Both the position numbers and the translations under genes were made by a program. From Burkholderiales bacterium (GTDB taxonomy: Bacteria > Pseudomonadota > Gammaproteobacteria > Burkholderiales > SG8-41), in assembly GCA_030684405.1 (NCBI GenBank), contig JAUXYA010000003.1, positions 1-57,102 on the forward strand: 57,102 bases of DNA. The letters run 5' to 3'. The notes under the pieces were generated by a model, which was not told the DNA's origin, did no database searches, and saw nothing but the letters and a program-made list of their open reading frames with translations. Position 1 is the stretch's first letter; every line of letters starts with the position of its first letter. Positions 41,674 through 50,602 of the stretch are shown one piece after another.

Positions 41674-43106
41674 CGCTGCTGCCGCGTTCACTGTTCAGCC
41701 GGCTGACGCTGGTGCTGCTGGGCGGCCTGCTGGTTGCACAGTTTCTCAGCTTTGCGATCCACATGCATGACCGTGGCGAACTGCTGGCACAGGCGAGCGG
41801 CATGCAGTCGGCCCAGCGCATCGCCGACATCGTCAATCTGCTCGATCCGCTGACACCTGCGGAGCGGCAGAAGATCGTCCGGGTGCTGGCGGCGCCGCCG
41901 TTGGCGGTCAGCCTCGATCGGCCACCCTTGCGGCTGGCCGACGCAGAGAGCGAATCAGGAGCGCGGGCGCTGATGTTTGAGTCGATGCTCAGACGTTATC
42001 TCGGTAATGAACGGCCACTGACCGTGGCGCTGGCCATTGGCCGGCAGGGGCAAGGGCAGGGGCGGGGTGGTGCCGGTATGTATTCCCCGCGCTGGGCTGA
42101 AGAAAGCGGCGAGTCGGCGCCGCCGATGATGCGCCAAGGCGGTGGTGGGGGTGGAGGACTGGTCTTCGTTGCCCAGGTCACGCTGAGCGACGGCACGCTG
42201 GCGACTTTCGACACACGTCCGCCGCAGGCTACCGAGCACTGGCCGTACCGGCTGCTCGCCAGCATCGTGCTGTTGCTGGTGGCGGTCATCGTGGTCTCGC
42301 TGATCGCGGTGCGCTGGGCGACACGGCCGCTGAAAACTTTGGCTGATGCCGCCGATGAGCTGGGGCGCAATATCCATCGCCCGCCACTGGCGGAGCAGGG
42401 GCCGACCGAAGTCCTGCGCGCTGCCCGCGCCTTCAACACCATGCAGTCGCGGCTGGCCAGTTATCTGCGCGAGCGTACCCAGGTGCTGGCGGCAATGTCG
42501 CACGACCTGAAGACACCGATTACGCGCTTGCGGCTGCGTGCCGAGTTGCTGCAGGACGAACAATTGCGCGACAAGTTTGAGCGCGACCTGTGCGAGATGG
42601 AGACCATGGTGGCCTCAGCGCTCGATTTTCTGCGCGGCATGGACAACGGCGAGCCGGTGCGGCCGTTGGAGGTGAACGCAATGCTGGAGAGTCTGCAGGC
42701 GGACCTGCGCGAGACCGGCGGTGCGGTGACAATCGAGGGGCGCGCGGCAAGCCCGTATCCGGGCCGGTCACAGGCGCTGAAACGCTGCCTCGCCAATCTG
42801 CTGGAAAATGCAATCAAGTATGGCAAGTCGGCCCATGTTGTGGTGGATGACGACAAGGACCGGCTGCAGATCAGTATTCTCGATGAAGGCCCGGGCATAC
42901 CACCGGAACATCTCGACAAGGTCTTCGAGCCTTACTACCGCGTCGAAGGTTCGCGCAACCGCGATACCGGCGGTACGGGCCTTGGCCTCGCAATCGCGCG
43001 GAATGTCATCGAACTGCATGGCGGCGGCATCAAGCTGCAGAATCATGCCGGGGGAGGTCTGTTGGTGACCGTCGTTTTGCCAAGGCAGCAGTCGATCGGT
43101 AAATAA
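41670..43106 (+). CDS. Sensor histidine kinase
   Basis: A 478-residue membrane kinase. It has transmembrane helices near 12-30 and 192-212, a periplasmic domain containing a Gly/Met-rich loop (GQGQGRGGAGMYSPR, PPMMRQGGGGGGG), then HAMP, HisKA with phospho-acceptor His in AMSHDLKTPITRLRLRAE, and HATPase_c with NLLENAIKYG, DEGPGIPPEHL and GTGLGLAIARN. The form is that of EnvZ/RstB-type sensors. The Met-rich periplasmic loop is unusual and could sense metal. It overlaps the response regulator by ATGA. Confidence 0.85.
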   Translation: MTLLPRSLFSRLTLVLLGGLLVAQFLSFAIHMHDRGELLAQASGMQSAQRIADIVNLLDPLTPAERQKIVRVLAAPPLAVSLDRPPLRLADAESESGARALMFESMLRRYLGNERPLTVALAIGRQGQGQGRGGAGMYSPRWAEESGESAPPMMRQGGGGGGGLVFVAQVTLSDGTLATFDTRPPQATEHWPYRLLASIVLLLVAVIVVSLIAVRWATRPLKTLADAADELGRNIHRPPLAEQGPTEVLRAARAFNTMQSRLASYLRERTQVLAAMSHDLKTPITRLRLRAELLQDEQLRDKFERDLCEMETMVASALDFLRGMDNGEPVRPLEVNAMLESLQADLRETGGAVTIEGRAASPYPGRSQALKRCLANLLENAIKYGKSAHVVVDDDKDRLQISILDEGPGIPPEHLDKVFEPYYRVEGSRNRDTGGTGLGLAIARNVIELHGGGIKLQNHAGGGLLVTVVLPRQQSIGK

Positions 43107-43244
43107 AAAAATAAATAAAAACAACAACTTAAAAGACTTTTTTTTGGCGCAGCATCATTCCGCTTCATGAATCACCGATGACTGTGCGCTATTGCGCTGG
43201 TGTCTCGCTGCTTGGAGCGACAAAATATTCCGCAAGGAGATGGC

Positions 43245-43925
43245 ATGGCGCGGGGCAGAACCCATCCACTGGAATCGCTGATCGACACCATGGCGCGCTG
43301 GCCCTGGTGGGCCGGCGTACTTGCGGCAATGGTTTCGGGCCTGCTGTTGCAGGCGCTCATGTACTTCACTATTTCCGGCAGCGATGCTCCGTCCGGCGGG
43401 TCATGGTCCGCGTTCGGGGCGGCGACGGGCGGACTGGTGCAGGGACTGCAGTATCTGCTGCCTGTGTTTTTTCTGGTCGCTGCGGCGATGTCGGCCTGGC
43501 TGGACTTCCGGCGCCGCCGGAACTATGCCGCGGTCGCCGGTGAACGCGGGCACGCGGCACTTGAACTGCTGTCATGGCGCGAGTTCGAGAACCTTGTCGG
43601 CGAGTTCTTCAGGCGCAAGGGCTTCCATGTCGAACAGCGCACTGGCGGTGAGGCCGACGGTGGTGTGGATCTGGTGGCGAGCATCGGCGAAGACCGGTAT
43701 CTCGTTCAGTGCAAGCACTGGCGGGTGCAGCGCGTTGGCGTGAAAGTGGTGCGCGAGATTTGCGCCGTGGCCGCGGCCGAAGGAGCAGCCGGCGTTTTCG
43801 TGGTGACCTCCGGATCTTTTACAGAAGAAGCGCGCCGCTTCGTCGCGGAAAACCGCATCGACATCGAGCTGATCACCGGCGGCCAGCTGCGGCAGATGAT
43901 CCGCGGGCTCGAGTACACGCCCTGA
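43245..43925 (+). CDS. Membrane-anchored Mrr-type endonuclease
   Basis: A 226-residue protein with two N-terminal hydrophobic helices (about 18-44 and 62-84), then an Mrr catalytic domain (about 100-225): LLSWREFENLVGEFFRRKGF, GGVDLVASIGEDRYLVQCKHW with the D...QxK active-site pattern of the PD-(D/E)xK fold, and a C-terminal VVTSGSFTEEARRFVAEN motif. Such membrane-linked Mrr-like proteins may act on modified or foreign DNA, but the target is unknown. ATG 43245 has the ribosome-binding site AAGGAGATGG. No methyltransferase or other defence gene is adjacent. Confidence 0.85.
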   Translation: MARGRTHPLESLIDTMARWPWWAGVLAAMVSGLLLQALMYFTISGSDAPSGGSWSAFGAATGGLVQGLQYLLPVFFLVAAAMSAWLDFRRRRNYAAVAGERGHAALELLSWREFENLVGEFFRRKGFHVEQRTGGEADGGVDLVASIGEDRYLVQCKHWRVQRVGVKVVREICAVAAAEGAAGVFVVTSGSFTEEARRFVAENRIDIELITGGQLRQMIRGLEYTP

Positions 43926-43999
43926 CCATGGCCCTGTGCGGTGGTGCTGCGTTAAGATGGCGGGACGGCGTCAAGGCCGGCAACCGGGGGAAGTTACAG

Positions 44000-44983
44000 A
44001 TGGCGAACACGAAGCGATGGCATGTCGCGGCTCTGGCCGCAGGGACAATGAGCTGCGTTGCGGGATACGTGCAGGCGGCAGAATCGACTTATCCGCAGCG
44101 CCCGGTGCGCATGATGGTGAGTTATCCACCGGGCGGCCCCAGCGACCTGACTGCACGCCTGGTGGGGCCGCGCCTGACTGAAGCGCTGGGCCAGCAGGTC
44201 GTCATCGACAACCGCGGCGGTGCTGGCGGTACGCTGGCGGTGACCTTGCTGACTCAGGCAGCCCCCGACGGCCACACGCTGCTGATGTCGGCGGGCGGCG
44301 AGATTGTCATCGCGCCCAATCTGCGGCTGAAGCTGCCCTACGATCCGACCAAGGACATCAAGCCCATCAGCCGTGTCGGTGCGAGCCAGTTGGTGCTGGT
44401 GGTGCATCCTTCGGTGCCGGCGAAATCGGTGAAGGACATGATCGCGCTGGCGAAAGCGAAGCCGGGCAGCCTCAATTACGCTTCTGCAGGATCGGGCTCG
44501 ACTGCACACCTGGCCGGTGAGCAGTTCAAGCACCTCGCCAACATCGACATCGTGCATATTCCCTACAAGGGTGCTGGCCCGGCCCTCGCCGAACTGATGG
44601 CAGGACAGGTGCACATGCTGATCAGCGCCTATTCCTCGGCCTTTGCGCACATTCAGGCGGGCCGGTTGCGGGCGCTGGGCGTCACCGGTACGAAGCGTCT
44701 GGCGTCTGCGCCCGAGCTGCCGACCATCGCCGAGACCCTCCCCGGATACGAAGTGCTGTCCTGGTACGGCGTGCATGCGCCGAAGGGCACTCCGCCGGCG
44801 ATCGTCAACCGCCTGCATCGCGAGCTGTCGACGATTGTGCGCCGGCCGGAAATTTCCGAGCGTCTGGCCGCGCTGGGCATCGAGCCCGAGGGTAATTCGC
44901 CTGACGAGTTTCTCGCCCAGATCAAGGCCGAGATTGCAGCCTGGGGCAAGGTCATTACCGCGGCGAAGCTGCCCAGGGAATAA
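44000..44983 (+). CDS. Bug/TTT-family periplasmic solute-binding protein
   Basis: A 327-residue receptor of the tripartite tricarboxylate transporter (Bug) family. It has a signal peptide (VAGYVQAAE), then the hallmarks YPQRPVRMMVSYPPGGPSD, DNRGGAGGTLA, GHTLLMS and HIPYKGAGPALAELMAGQV. It would bind a carboxylate in the periplasm. No TctA or TctB membrane gene is nearby, which is common in betaproteobacteria, where these receptors are greatly expanded. ATG 44000 follows GGGGGAAG. It is followed by a TonB receptor gene 17 bases later; shared expression is possible. Confidence 0.9.
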   Translation: MANTKRWHVAALAAGTMSCVAGYVQAAESTYPQRPVRMMVSYPPGGPSDLTARLVGPRLTEALGQQVVIDNRGGAGGTLAVTLLTQAAPDGHTLLMSAGGEIVIAPNLRLKLPYDPTKDIKPISRVGASQLVLVVHPSVPAKSVKDMIALAKAKPGSLNYASAGSGSTAHLAGEQFKHLANIDIVHIPYKGAGPALAELMAGQVHMLISAYSSAFAHIQAGRLRALGVTGTKRLASAPELPTIAETLPGYEVLSWYGVHAPKGTPPAIVNRLHRELSTIVRRPEISERLAALGIEPEGNSPDEFLAQIKAEIAAWGKVITAAKLPRE

Positions 44984-45000
44984 AAGTCCGGACTGCTTCG

Positions 45001-47148
45001 ATGTACCGATGTGGTTGCGGGGCAGGACCGGATTTTTCGTGTGTATCGGCCTATGGCCGGCGCACGCTGCGTGTTGCCGGTGCCGCATTCACGGCGCTGG
45101 CACTGGTGGTTCCGGCGCGTGCGCAGGAGACCGTCACCCTGCCCGAAGTTTCTGTCAGCGCGACCCGCGTCGAGCGCGAGAGCCTGGATCTGCCGGTATC
45201 CATTGATGTGATCGACCGGCGGACGATCCGTGAAGCGGGTCCGCAGGTGAATCTTTCCGAAGCACTGGGGCGTGTGCCGGGCATCGCGGTGCAGAACCGT
45301 CAGAACTACGCCCAGGACCTGCAGATTTCATCCCGCGGTTTCGGCGCGCGTGCCGCCTTCGGTGTGCGCGGTATTCGCCTCATTGCGGACGGCATTCCGG
45401 CCACCATGCCCGACGGCCAGGGCCAGGCGGCGAACTTCAGCCTTTCCTCAGCGCAGCGCATCGAGGTGATGCGCGGACCGTTCTCGAGCCTGCACGGCAA
45501 TGCCGCCGGCGGCGTGGTGCAGATATTCACCGCCGAGGCGCCGCCGGAGCCGACCTTCATGGTGGATGCCAGTCTCGGCAGTTATCGCAGCGCGCGCCTC
45601 GGTCTGCAATACGGCGGGCGGCACGGGCCGCTCGGGCTGCGGCTCGAGGCCGCGCGTTTCGAAACCGGCGGTTATCGTGACCACAGTTCGGCGCGACGTG
45701 ACACCAGCAATGCCCGAATCAGCTACGACAGGGGCCGCGCCGGGCGCCTGACGGTGGTGCTGAACAGCCTCGATCAACCGGAGACCGAGGATCCGCTGGG
45801 ACTGACTGCGGCGCAGCTTGCGCAGAATCCGCGCCAGGCCGTGGCCGCAGCCTATGTGTTCAATACGCGCAAGAGCATTGCCCAGGGGCAGGCCGGTTTC
45901 ACATACGACATCGATCTCGGGGGCGGACATGCCCTGCAGGCGCGCACCTATATCGGCGATCGCCGGGTGACCCAGTATCTGGCGATACCGCTCGCGGTGC
46001 AGGCCGTACCGACGCACTCCGGCGGCGTGGTTGACCTCGATCGCAGTTATGGCGGGCTGGGTCTGCGCTGGAGTCATGAGGGACAGCTTGCCGGACGGCG
46101 GGCGGCGTTCAGTGTTGGTGTCGATCATGACCGCATGGCCGAGCGGCGGCGCGGTTTCATCAACAACATGGGCAGCAGCGGTGCGCTGAAGCGTGACGAG
46201 GATAACCGCGTCGAAAACGCCGATGTTTACGCCCAGGCTGAGTGGCAGGCATTGCCACGGCTCGGGCTGCTGGCCGGCCTGCGCCACAGCCGCGTGCGCT
46301 TTGAATCGCAGGATTATTTCATCGCCGCCGGCAACGCCGACGACAGCGGCGCAGTGGACTATGTGCGCACCACCCCGGCGCTGGGCGCAAGCTTCCGCGT
46401 TTCGCCGCGTCTGAATGTTTATGCAAACGCCGGTCGCGGTTTCGAAACTCCGACTTTCGTCGAACTGGCCTACCGGCCCGGCGCCGCCGCAGGTCTCAAC
46501 TTCGCACTGAAGCCTTCGACCAGCCTGCATCGCGAGTTGGGCATCAAGGCATTGACGGGGGATCACGGCCAGCTCAATGCGGCGCTGTTCCGCATCGATA
46601 CCCGGGACGAAATCGTCGTCAACAGTGCTGCCGGCGGGCGCAGTGATTTTCGCAATGCCTCGGGCACCCGGCGCAAGGGGCTGGAACTGGCGTGGCAGCA
46701 GCGCCATGCCGGCGGATTCGAATCCGCGCTGGCTTGGACACTGCTTGATGCCAGCTTCCGCCAGCCATTCGTGTCCGGTACGCCGCCGCTGGTGGTGGCC
46801 GCGGGCAACCGCCTGCCGGGTGTCGCGGCGCGCCAGTTTTATGGCGAGCTGCTGTGGCGTGACGCAGCCAGCGGTTTTCATGCCGGCGTCGAACTGCGTC
46901 ATGTCGGCAAGGTGTATGTCAACGACCGCAACAGCGAGTCTGCGGCGGCCTATACCATCGGCAACCTGCGCGCCGGTTTCATGCAGCGCGGCCGCGGCTG
47001 GCGGTTCTCGCAATTCCTGCGTGTGGACAATGTGGCCGATCGTGGCTATGTCGGATCGGTGATCGTCGCCGACGGCAACGGCCGCTACTACGAGCCGGCC
47101 CCGGGCCGCGCCGTGACCCTGTCGGCGACTTTAGAGTTTCGCTACTGA
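45001..47148 (+). CDS. TonB-dependent outer-membrane receptor
   Basis: A 715-residue receptor: signal region (about 20-42, ALALVVPARAQ), a TonB-box-like ETVTLPEVSVSATR, plug domain (about 60-165; DVIDRRTIREAGPQVNLSEA, DLQISSRGFGARAAFGVRG, EVMRGPFSSLHGNAAGG) and a 22-strand-type barrel ending LSATLEFRY, with a C-terminal aromatic. It belongs to the FecA/YncD-like group importing iron chelates or other metal complexes. The substrate is not evident. The unusual Cys-containing start (MYRCGCGAG) before the hydrophobic core suggests the real start may lie some codons downstream. Confidence 0.88.
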   Translation: MYRCGCGAGPDFSCVSAYGRRTLRVAGAAFTALALVVPARAQETVTLPEVSVSATRVERESLDLPVSIDVIDRRTIREAGPQVNLSEALGRVPGIAVQNRQNYAQDLQISSRGFGARAAFGVRGIRLIADGIPATMPDGQGQAANFSLSSAQRIEVMRGPFSSLHGNAAGGVVQIFTAEAPPEPTFMVDASLGSYRSARLGLQYGGRHGPLGLRLEAARFETGGYRDHSSARRDTSNARISYDRGRAGRLTVVLNSLDQPETEDPLGLTAAQLAQNPRQAVAAAYVFNTRKSIAQGQAGFTYDIDLGGGHALQARTYIGDRRVTQYLAIPLAVQAVPTHSGGVVDLDRSYGGLGLRWSHEGQLAGRRAAFSVGVDHDRMAERRRGFINNMGSSGALKRDEDNRVENADVYAQAEWQALPRLGLLAGLRHSRVRFESQDYFIAAGNADDSGAVDYVRTTPALGASFRVSPRLNVYANAGRGFETPTFVELAYRPGAAAGLNFALKPSTSLHRELGIKALTGDHGQLNAALFRIDTRDEIVVNSAAGGRSDFRNASGTRRKGLELAWQQRHAGGFESALAWTLLDASFRQPFVSGTPPLVVAAGNRLPGVAARQFYGELLWRDAASGFHAGVELRHVGKVYVNDRNSESAAAYTIGNLRAGFMQRGRGWRFSQFLRVDNVADRGYVGSVIVADGNGRYYEPAPGRAVTLSATLEFRY

Positions 47149-47165
47149 TCCGCTACCGGGTATTC

Positions 47166-48074
47166 CTAAGGTGCGGCGCTGGTCTTGGCCGGCGCCGGGG
47201 ATCTGAAGATGCGCTGGGGTGGAGTGCCCGAGATGTACTGGATGCGCTCCAGCGCGGGAACCGCAGTCTCGTTGCAGACCTTGCGCACGCGAAAGGTCTG
47301 GATCGGCGGCACCCACCCGCTCTTCGACTGGCAGACCACTTCGACGCAGGATATCTGCTTGAGCCAGGCACAGATGCTGATGTCCTTGTTGCCGGCATCA
47401 CGAATCTGGGTAAGGAAGGGTTCGTGGGGATAATGCGGCTTGTTGTTGCCAAGCTCGGACATCACGTCCTGATGCACCGTGTAGAAACTGCCGTTGACCA
47501 CCATCAGCTCCAGTACTTTTTCCATGAAGCGCGTCAGATTGTCGGTGTAGGAGAATCCGCCGATGACGTCGCTGATCAATTGGAATGAGCCGCCAAGTTC
47601 ATCGCTGGTGAAATCGCGTAGCGGCTTGTTGAACACGTAACGCATCCTCGCCGGCTCGACGGTTGCCGCCGCGCGATACCAGGCTTCCGTGCGGCGGTCC
47701 TCGATCGACATGGCGACCGTGCTGGCCTTGCGGCGCAGCGGGGTTCTGACGGTCTCGTCGACTTCGACCGCCGGGGAGTGGTAATCGATCATGGCCTGTC
47801 CGCGTCCGGCACCGATGTCGAGCCAGCGATCGGTGGGGCCCAGGTTTTCGACGGCGGATTCGAATCCGGGCATCAGGGCAAGGACGTAGGCGGCGAGGCC
47901 GCGGTCGATGACATAACCCTCGGGCCGGGTTTCACCGCGGCTGTGGTAAATGCTTTGCTGCCGGGACGCCTCGACATCGAAGACAGGTGATGCGGCCGGT
48001 GCCGGCAGTGCGATGCCCGCGAGGGCAATGAGCCCGGCGAGCAGACGATGGGTGGTGGCGATGCTCTGCAACAT
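47166..48074 (-). CDS. Second exported methyltransferase-like protein
   Basis: A 302-residue protein with a signal sequence (LLAGLIALAGIALPAPAAS) and a motif I-like RWLDIGAGRGQAMIDY near residue 85, suggesting a methyltransferase-type nucleotide fold. The remainder (FQLISDVIGGFSYTDNLTRF, VNGSFYTVHQDV) is consistent with a divergent member. Cys-containing segments near the C-terminus (DISICAWLKQISCVEVVCQS) could form disulfides, fitting a periplasmic location. It follows the lipoprotein hydrolase gene by 27 bases on the same strand. Activity with SAM outside the cytoplasm is doubtful. Confidence 0.6.
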   Translation of the reverse strand: MLQSIATTHRLLAGLIALAGIALPAPAASPVFDVEASRQQSIYHSRGETRPEGYVIDRGLAAYVLALMPGFESAVENLGPTDRWLDIGAGRGQAMIDYHSPAVEVDETVRTPLRRKASTVAMSIEDRRTEAWYRAAATVEPARMRYVFNKPLRDFTSDELGGSFQLISDVIGGFSYTDNLTRFMEKVLELMVVNGSFYTVHQDVMSELGNNKPHYPHEPFLTQIRDAGNKDISICAWLKQISCVEVVCQSKSGWVPPIQTFRVRKVCNETAVPALERIQYISGTPPQRIFRSPAPAKTSAAP

Positions 48075-48101
48075 GGTCCTCCGTTGTAATAGCTGTGTAT
48101 T

Positions 48102-49070
48102 TTATTTTTTCCGGGCGTCGAAGAGGCGGCCGGCGGCGATTGCGGGCTCATAACTTTGCCAGGCGTAGTCCAGCTGGCCGGTGGAACTGATGCTGATCGC
48201 GGCTGTGGTGAGTGCACTCAGGAAGGCGAGCCGTTCCTGGTTGTCGGCGTCATCACTGAGGCTGAACTGCGCATCTTCATGTCCTGCACCGCGGATCGAC
48301 AGTTCACCGGCATTGCCACGGAGGTTGTTCAGGAAAATCTCGCGGCCGCGAGCAGGAAACACCGCATCATCTGCGAGGATGATCATCACCGGGCGGCCGA
48401 TGCGGCCCAGGGCTGTGGGGAGCCCCTTGCCGAAGGATGCCGGGTCGAGCAGCACGCCGCCGATCACGGGCGCGCCCTGACCCATTGCAAAGGACACGGC
48501 CGAGGCGCCGAAGGAGTGCCCGACCAGGAGGATATTCCGGGTATCGATATCGGGAAACTGGGCGGGCCGCTTGCGGATGTAGTCGGCAACGCGCGCGAGC
48601 GTGCGGCCGTGGGTTACCCAGGAGCCGCGGTTGGGCAGTTGCAGGACGATGCTGTTGATGCCCCAGGTCGCGAGATGCATGCCCTGGTAGGCATGGTCGG
48701 CCTTGCCGTTGTTGTAGCCGTGCAGCAGGATCACGAGCGGCGCATTGTTGCCCAGCGCCGAGATGTAGAAATCGGCGGGAATACGCTCCTTGGCGGAGAG
48801 CCTGATGAACTGGCCGCTGCGCACGCTGACCTCGAAGGGGCCGCGCCGCCTGAACTGGTCGACGCCGAGGTTGCGCTCCACCACCTGCGTGCGCACGGTT
48901 TCACTCTCCAGCACCTTGGTCACGGGGTCGGGCTTGAACACGATCGGGGTGACATCGGTGGATGGCATCTGCGCGCAGCTGCCGACCAGCACCATCAGCG
49001 CGACGGCGGTGAGTACGGCGGCAAGCCGGCTGCTACGGGGCACGGGATGGATCACGCTGCGGGATGTCAT
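48102..49070 (-). CDS. Alpha/beta hydrolase family lipoprotein
   Basis: A 322-residue protein with a lipoprotein signal (VALMVLVGSCAQ; Cys after LVGS). The hydrolase core has ILLHGYNNG, nucleophile elbow VGHSFGASAVS, a possible Asp in LADDAVF and His in GAGHEDAQ. It is a paralogue of the protein at 39732-40739. ATG 49070 overlaps the TGA of the exonuclease gene (ATGA) and has no clear ribosome-binding site, so translation is probably coupled. The longer frame opening at 49154 is rejected. Substrate unknown. Confidence 0.75.
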   Translation of the reverse strand: MTSRSVIHPVPRSSRLAAVLTAVALMVLVGSCAQMPSTDVTPIVFKPDPVTKVLESETVRTQVVERNLGVDQFRRRGPFEVSVRSGQFIRLSAKERIPADFYISALGNNAPLVILLHGYNNGKADHAYQGMHLATWGINSIVLQLPNRGSWVTHGRTLARVADYIRKRPAQFPDIDTRNILLVGHSFGASAVSFAMGQGAPVIGGVLLDPASFGKGLPTALGRIGRPVMIILADDAVFPARGREIFLNNLRGNAGELSIRGAGHEDAQFSLSDDADNQERLAFLSALTTAAISISSTGQLDYAWQSYEPAIAAGRLFDARKK

Positions 49071-49696
49071 GTGCGAATTGTGTCGGTTCCGGGAACGGAC
49101 TGCAATCCGGAGACCAGACCGTGCGCCCCGAATTTCAGGCAAAGCTCGCGGCATACCCAGGCGTCTGTCGCGGCGTAGGCAATCTGCGCCGGCGTCAGCT
49201 GCGGCGCCGCCCAGTTCGTGGTCTTGGCGCCCTTGGGTACGCGGCAGCCGAGCAGCAGGCCGGCAAGGTTGCGCACGCCAGTCTGGCCGTAGCCCTGGCG
49301 CTTGGCGATGACGCCGAGATCGATCACCTGCCGGTCTTCGAAGGGGAAAACCTGCCTGAGCATGCGCAGGTCATGGGCCAGCGATACTCCGGCCTTGACG
49401 ATATCCGCAGCCAGCATCTCCGCGAGCAGGCCGCGGGTGTCCGGGTAACGCAGCGGAAGAATATGCACGGCGTTTGCGGTGGCGACCTGTGCCAGGCTCG
49501 GCAGATAACTCTCGCCCTTGCGGAATGCGGGGCGGGTTTCAGTGTCGAAGCCGACGACAGCATCGCCGAGGATGTCCTGGCGCGCCGCATGCAGCAGCGC
49601 CGGCGTGTCGACGAAATGGATCGGGCCTTCGTAGCGAACCACCGGCAGTTCGTTGAGTGCTTCGCGAGTGATGGCGCGCGGGGTGGCGGAGTTCAT
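49067..49696 (-). CDS. RNase D-like 3'-5' exonuclease
   Basis: A 209-residue single-domain DEDD exonuclease. Exo motifs are visible: GFDTETRP (Exo I Asp and Glu), SLAHDLRML (Exo II Asp) and IAYAATDAW (Exo III Tyr and Asp, DEDDy class). The HRDC domains of full RNase D are absent, so this is the short form found in many proteobacteria. Its substrate may be RNA or DNA ends. It is the first gene of a coupled set with the hydrolase lipoprotein and the methyltransferase-like gene, and diverges from the amidase gene. Confidence 0.85.
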   Translation of the reverse strand: MNSATPRAITREALNELPVVRYEGPIHFVDTPALLHAARQDILGDAVVGFDTETRPAFRKGESYLPSLAQVATANAVHILPLRYPDTRGLLAEMLAADIVKAGVSLAHDLRMLRQVFPFEDRQVIDLGVIAKRQGYGQTGVRNLAGLLLGCRVPKGAKTTNWAAPQLTPAQIAYAATDAWVCRELCLKFGAHGLVSGLQSVPGTDTIRT

Positions 49697-49774
49697 GGCG
49701 CGAGGGTAACCGATTGCCGTCCTGCATGGTACAGTCGAGATACGGTCAAGACGATGAGGAAGCACGGGAAAACA

Positions 49775-50533
49775 ATGGCGGCGGCGCGGTGTCCCCGGCC
49801 GTGGTGGGTGGTCTGGCTATTGCCGGCGGCCCTGTCCGCCTGCGCGCCGCTGCCGCTCTACACCACGCTGCCGGTGGAAATGCATCCCTCGCCGAATTTC
49901 AGCGAGCGGCGACCGAACTACGTGATCCTGCATCACACCTCCAACAACACGGCTGAGCGGGCACTGACGACGCTGACCAGCCGGCTGACCCAGGTCAGCG
50001 CGCATTACCTGGTGGCGCGCGATGGCCGCATCATTTACCTCGTCGATGAACAGAAGCGTGCCTGGCATGCCGGCGATTCGTACTGGGGCGGCAACCGCGA
50101 TCTCAACTCCTCGTCGATCGGCATCGAGCTCGACAATAACGGCCGCGAGCCTTATCCGGATGCGCAGATCGAGGTGCTGATCGCGCTGCTCGGCGATCTT
50201 GCGGCGCGCTGGAACATCCCGCCGGCCAATGTGCTCGCTCACGGTGATGTCGCGCCAGGGCGCAAGGTCGATCCCGGTGCGCTGTTTCCCTGGCGACGTC
50301 TCGCCGAGGCGGGTTTCGGGCTGTGGTGCGATCCACCGTATCCGCAGCCGGCGTCGACGGCGGATGATGCCCTGTTGCTCGCGGCACTGGGTTATGACGT
50401 GACCCGGCTGCCGGCGGCGGTTGCTGCGTTCAAGCGACGCTGGGCCCCCGCTGATTCAGCGCCGGGGCTCAGCGAAGAGCAGCGGGCGCTGCTGCACTGC
50501 CTCATCGGCAAGAAGCAAGCTGGTGAGCAGTGA
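49775..50533 (+). CDS. N-acetylmuramoyl-L-alanine amidase, lipoprotein
   Basis: A 252-residue Amidase_2 (AmpD/AmiD-type) enzyme cleaving the amide bond between MurNAc and the stem peptide. It has a lipoprotein signal (VVWLLPAALSACAP), then the zinc-ligand region YVILHHTSNN, HYLVARDGRIIYLVDE, HAGDSYWGG, SIGIELDNN and VLAHGDVAPGRKVDPG, and a C-terminal helical domain (LLAALGYD, EEQRALLHCLIG) that may bind peptidoglycan. The lipobox suggests an outer-membrane AmiD-like protein rather than cytoplasmic AmpD. ATG 49775 has GGGA six bases upstream; ATG 49754 is the alternative. Confidence 0.88.
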   Translation: MAAARCPRPWWVVWLLPAALSACAPLPLYTTLPVEMHPSPNFSERRPNYVILHHTSNNTAERALTTLTSRLTQVSAHYLVARDGRIIYLVDEQKRAWHAGDSYWGGNRDLNSSSIGIELDNNGREPYPDAQIEVLIALLGDLAARWNIPPANVLAHGDVAPGRKVDPGALFPWRRLAEAGFGLWCDPPYPQPASTADDALLLAALGYDVTRLPAAVAAFKRRWAPADSAPGLSEEQRALLHCLIGKKQAGEQ

Positions 50534-50602
50534 ACGGTGAGCAGTGAGTGGAGACTGTTTGTGTCGAGCGTTGCGTTCTGCTCCCGCTCACCGCTCACTG
50601 TT
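50521..50602. repeat. Inverted repeat between convergent genes
   Basis: GTGAGCAGTGAACGGTGAGC, occurring partly twice in tandem, faces GCTCACCGCTCACTGTTTAC. Together they can form a long imperfect hairpin between the convergent amidase and dienelactone hydrolase genes, probably acting as a two-way terminator. It overlaps the amidase stop codon and the hydrolase C-terminus. Confidence 0.6.
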
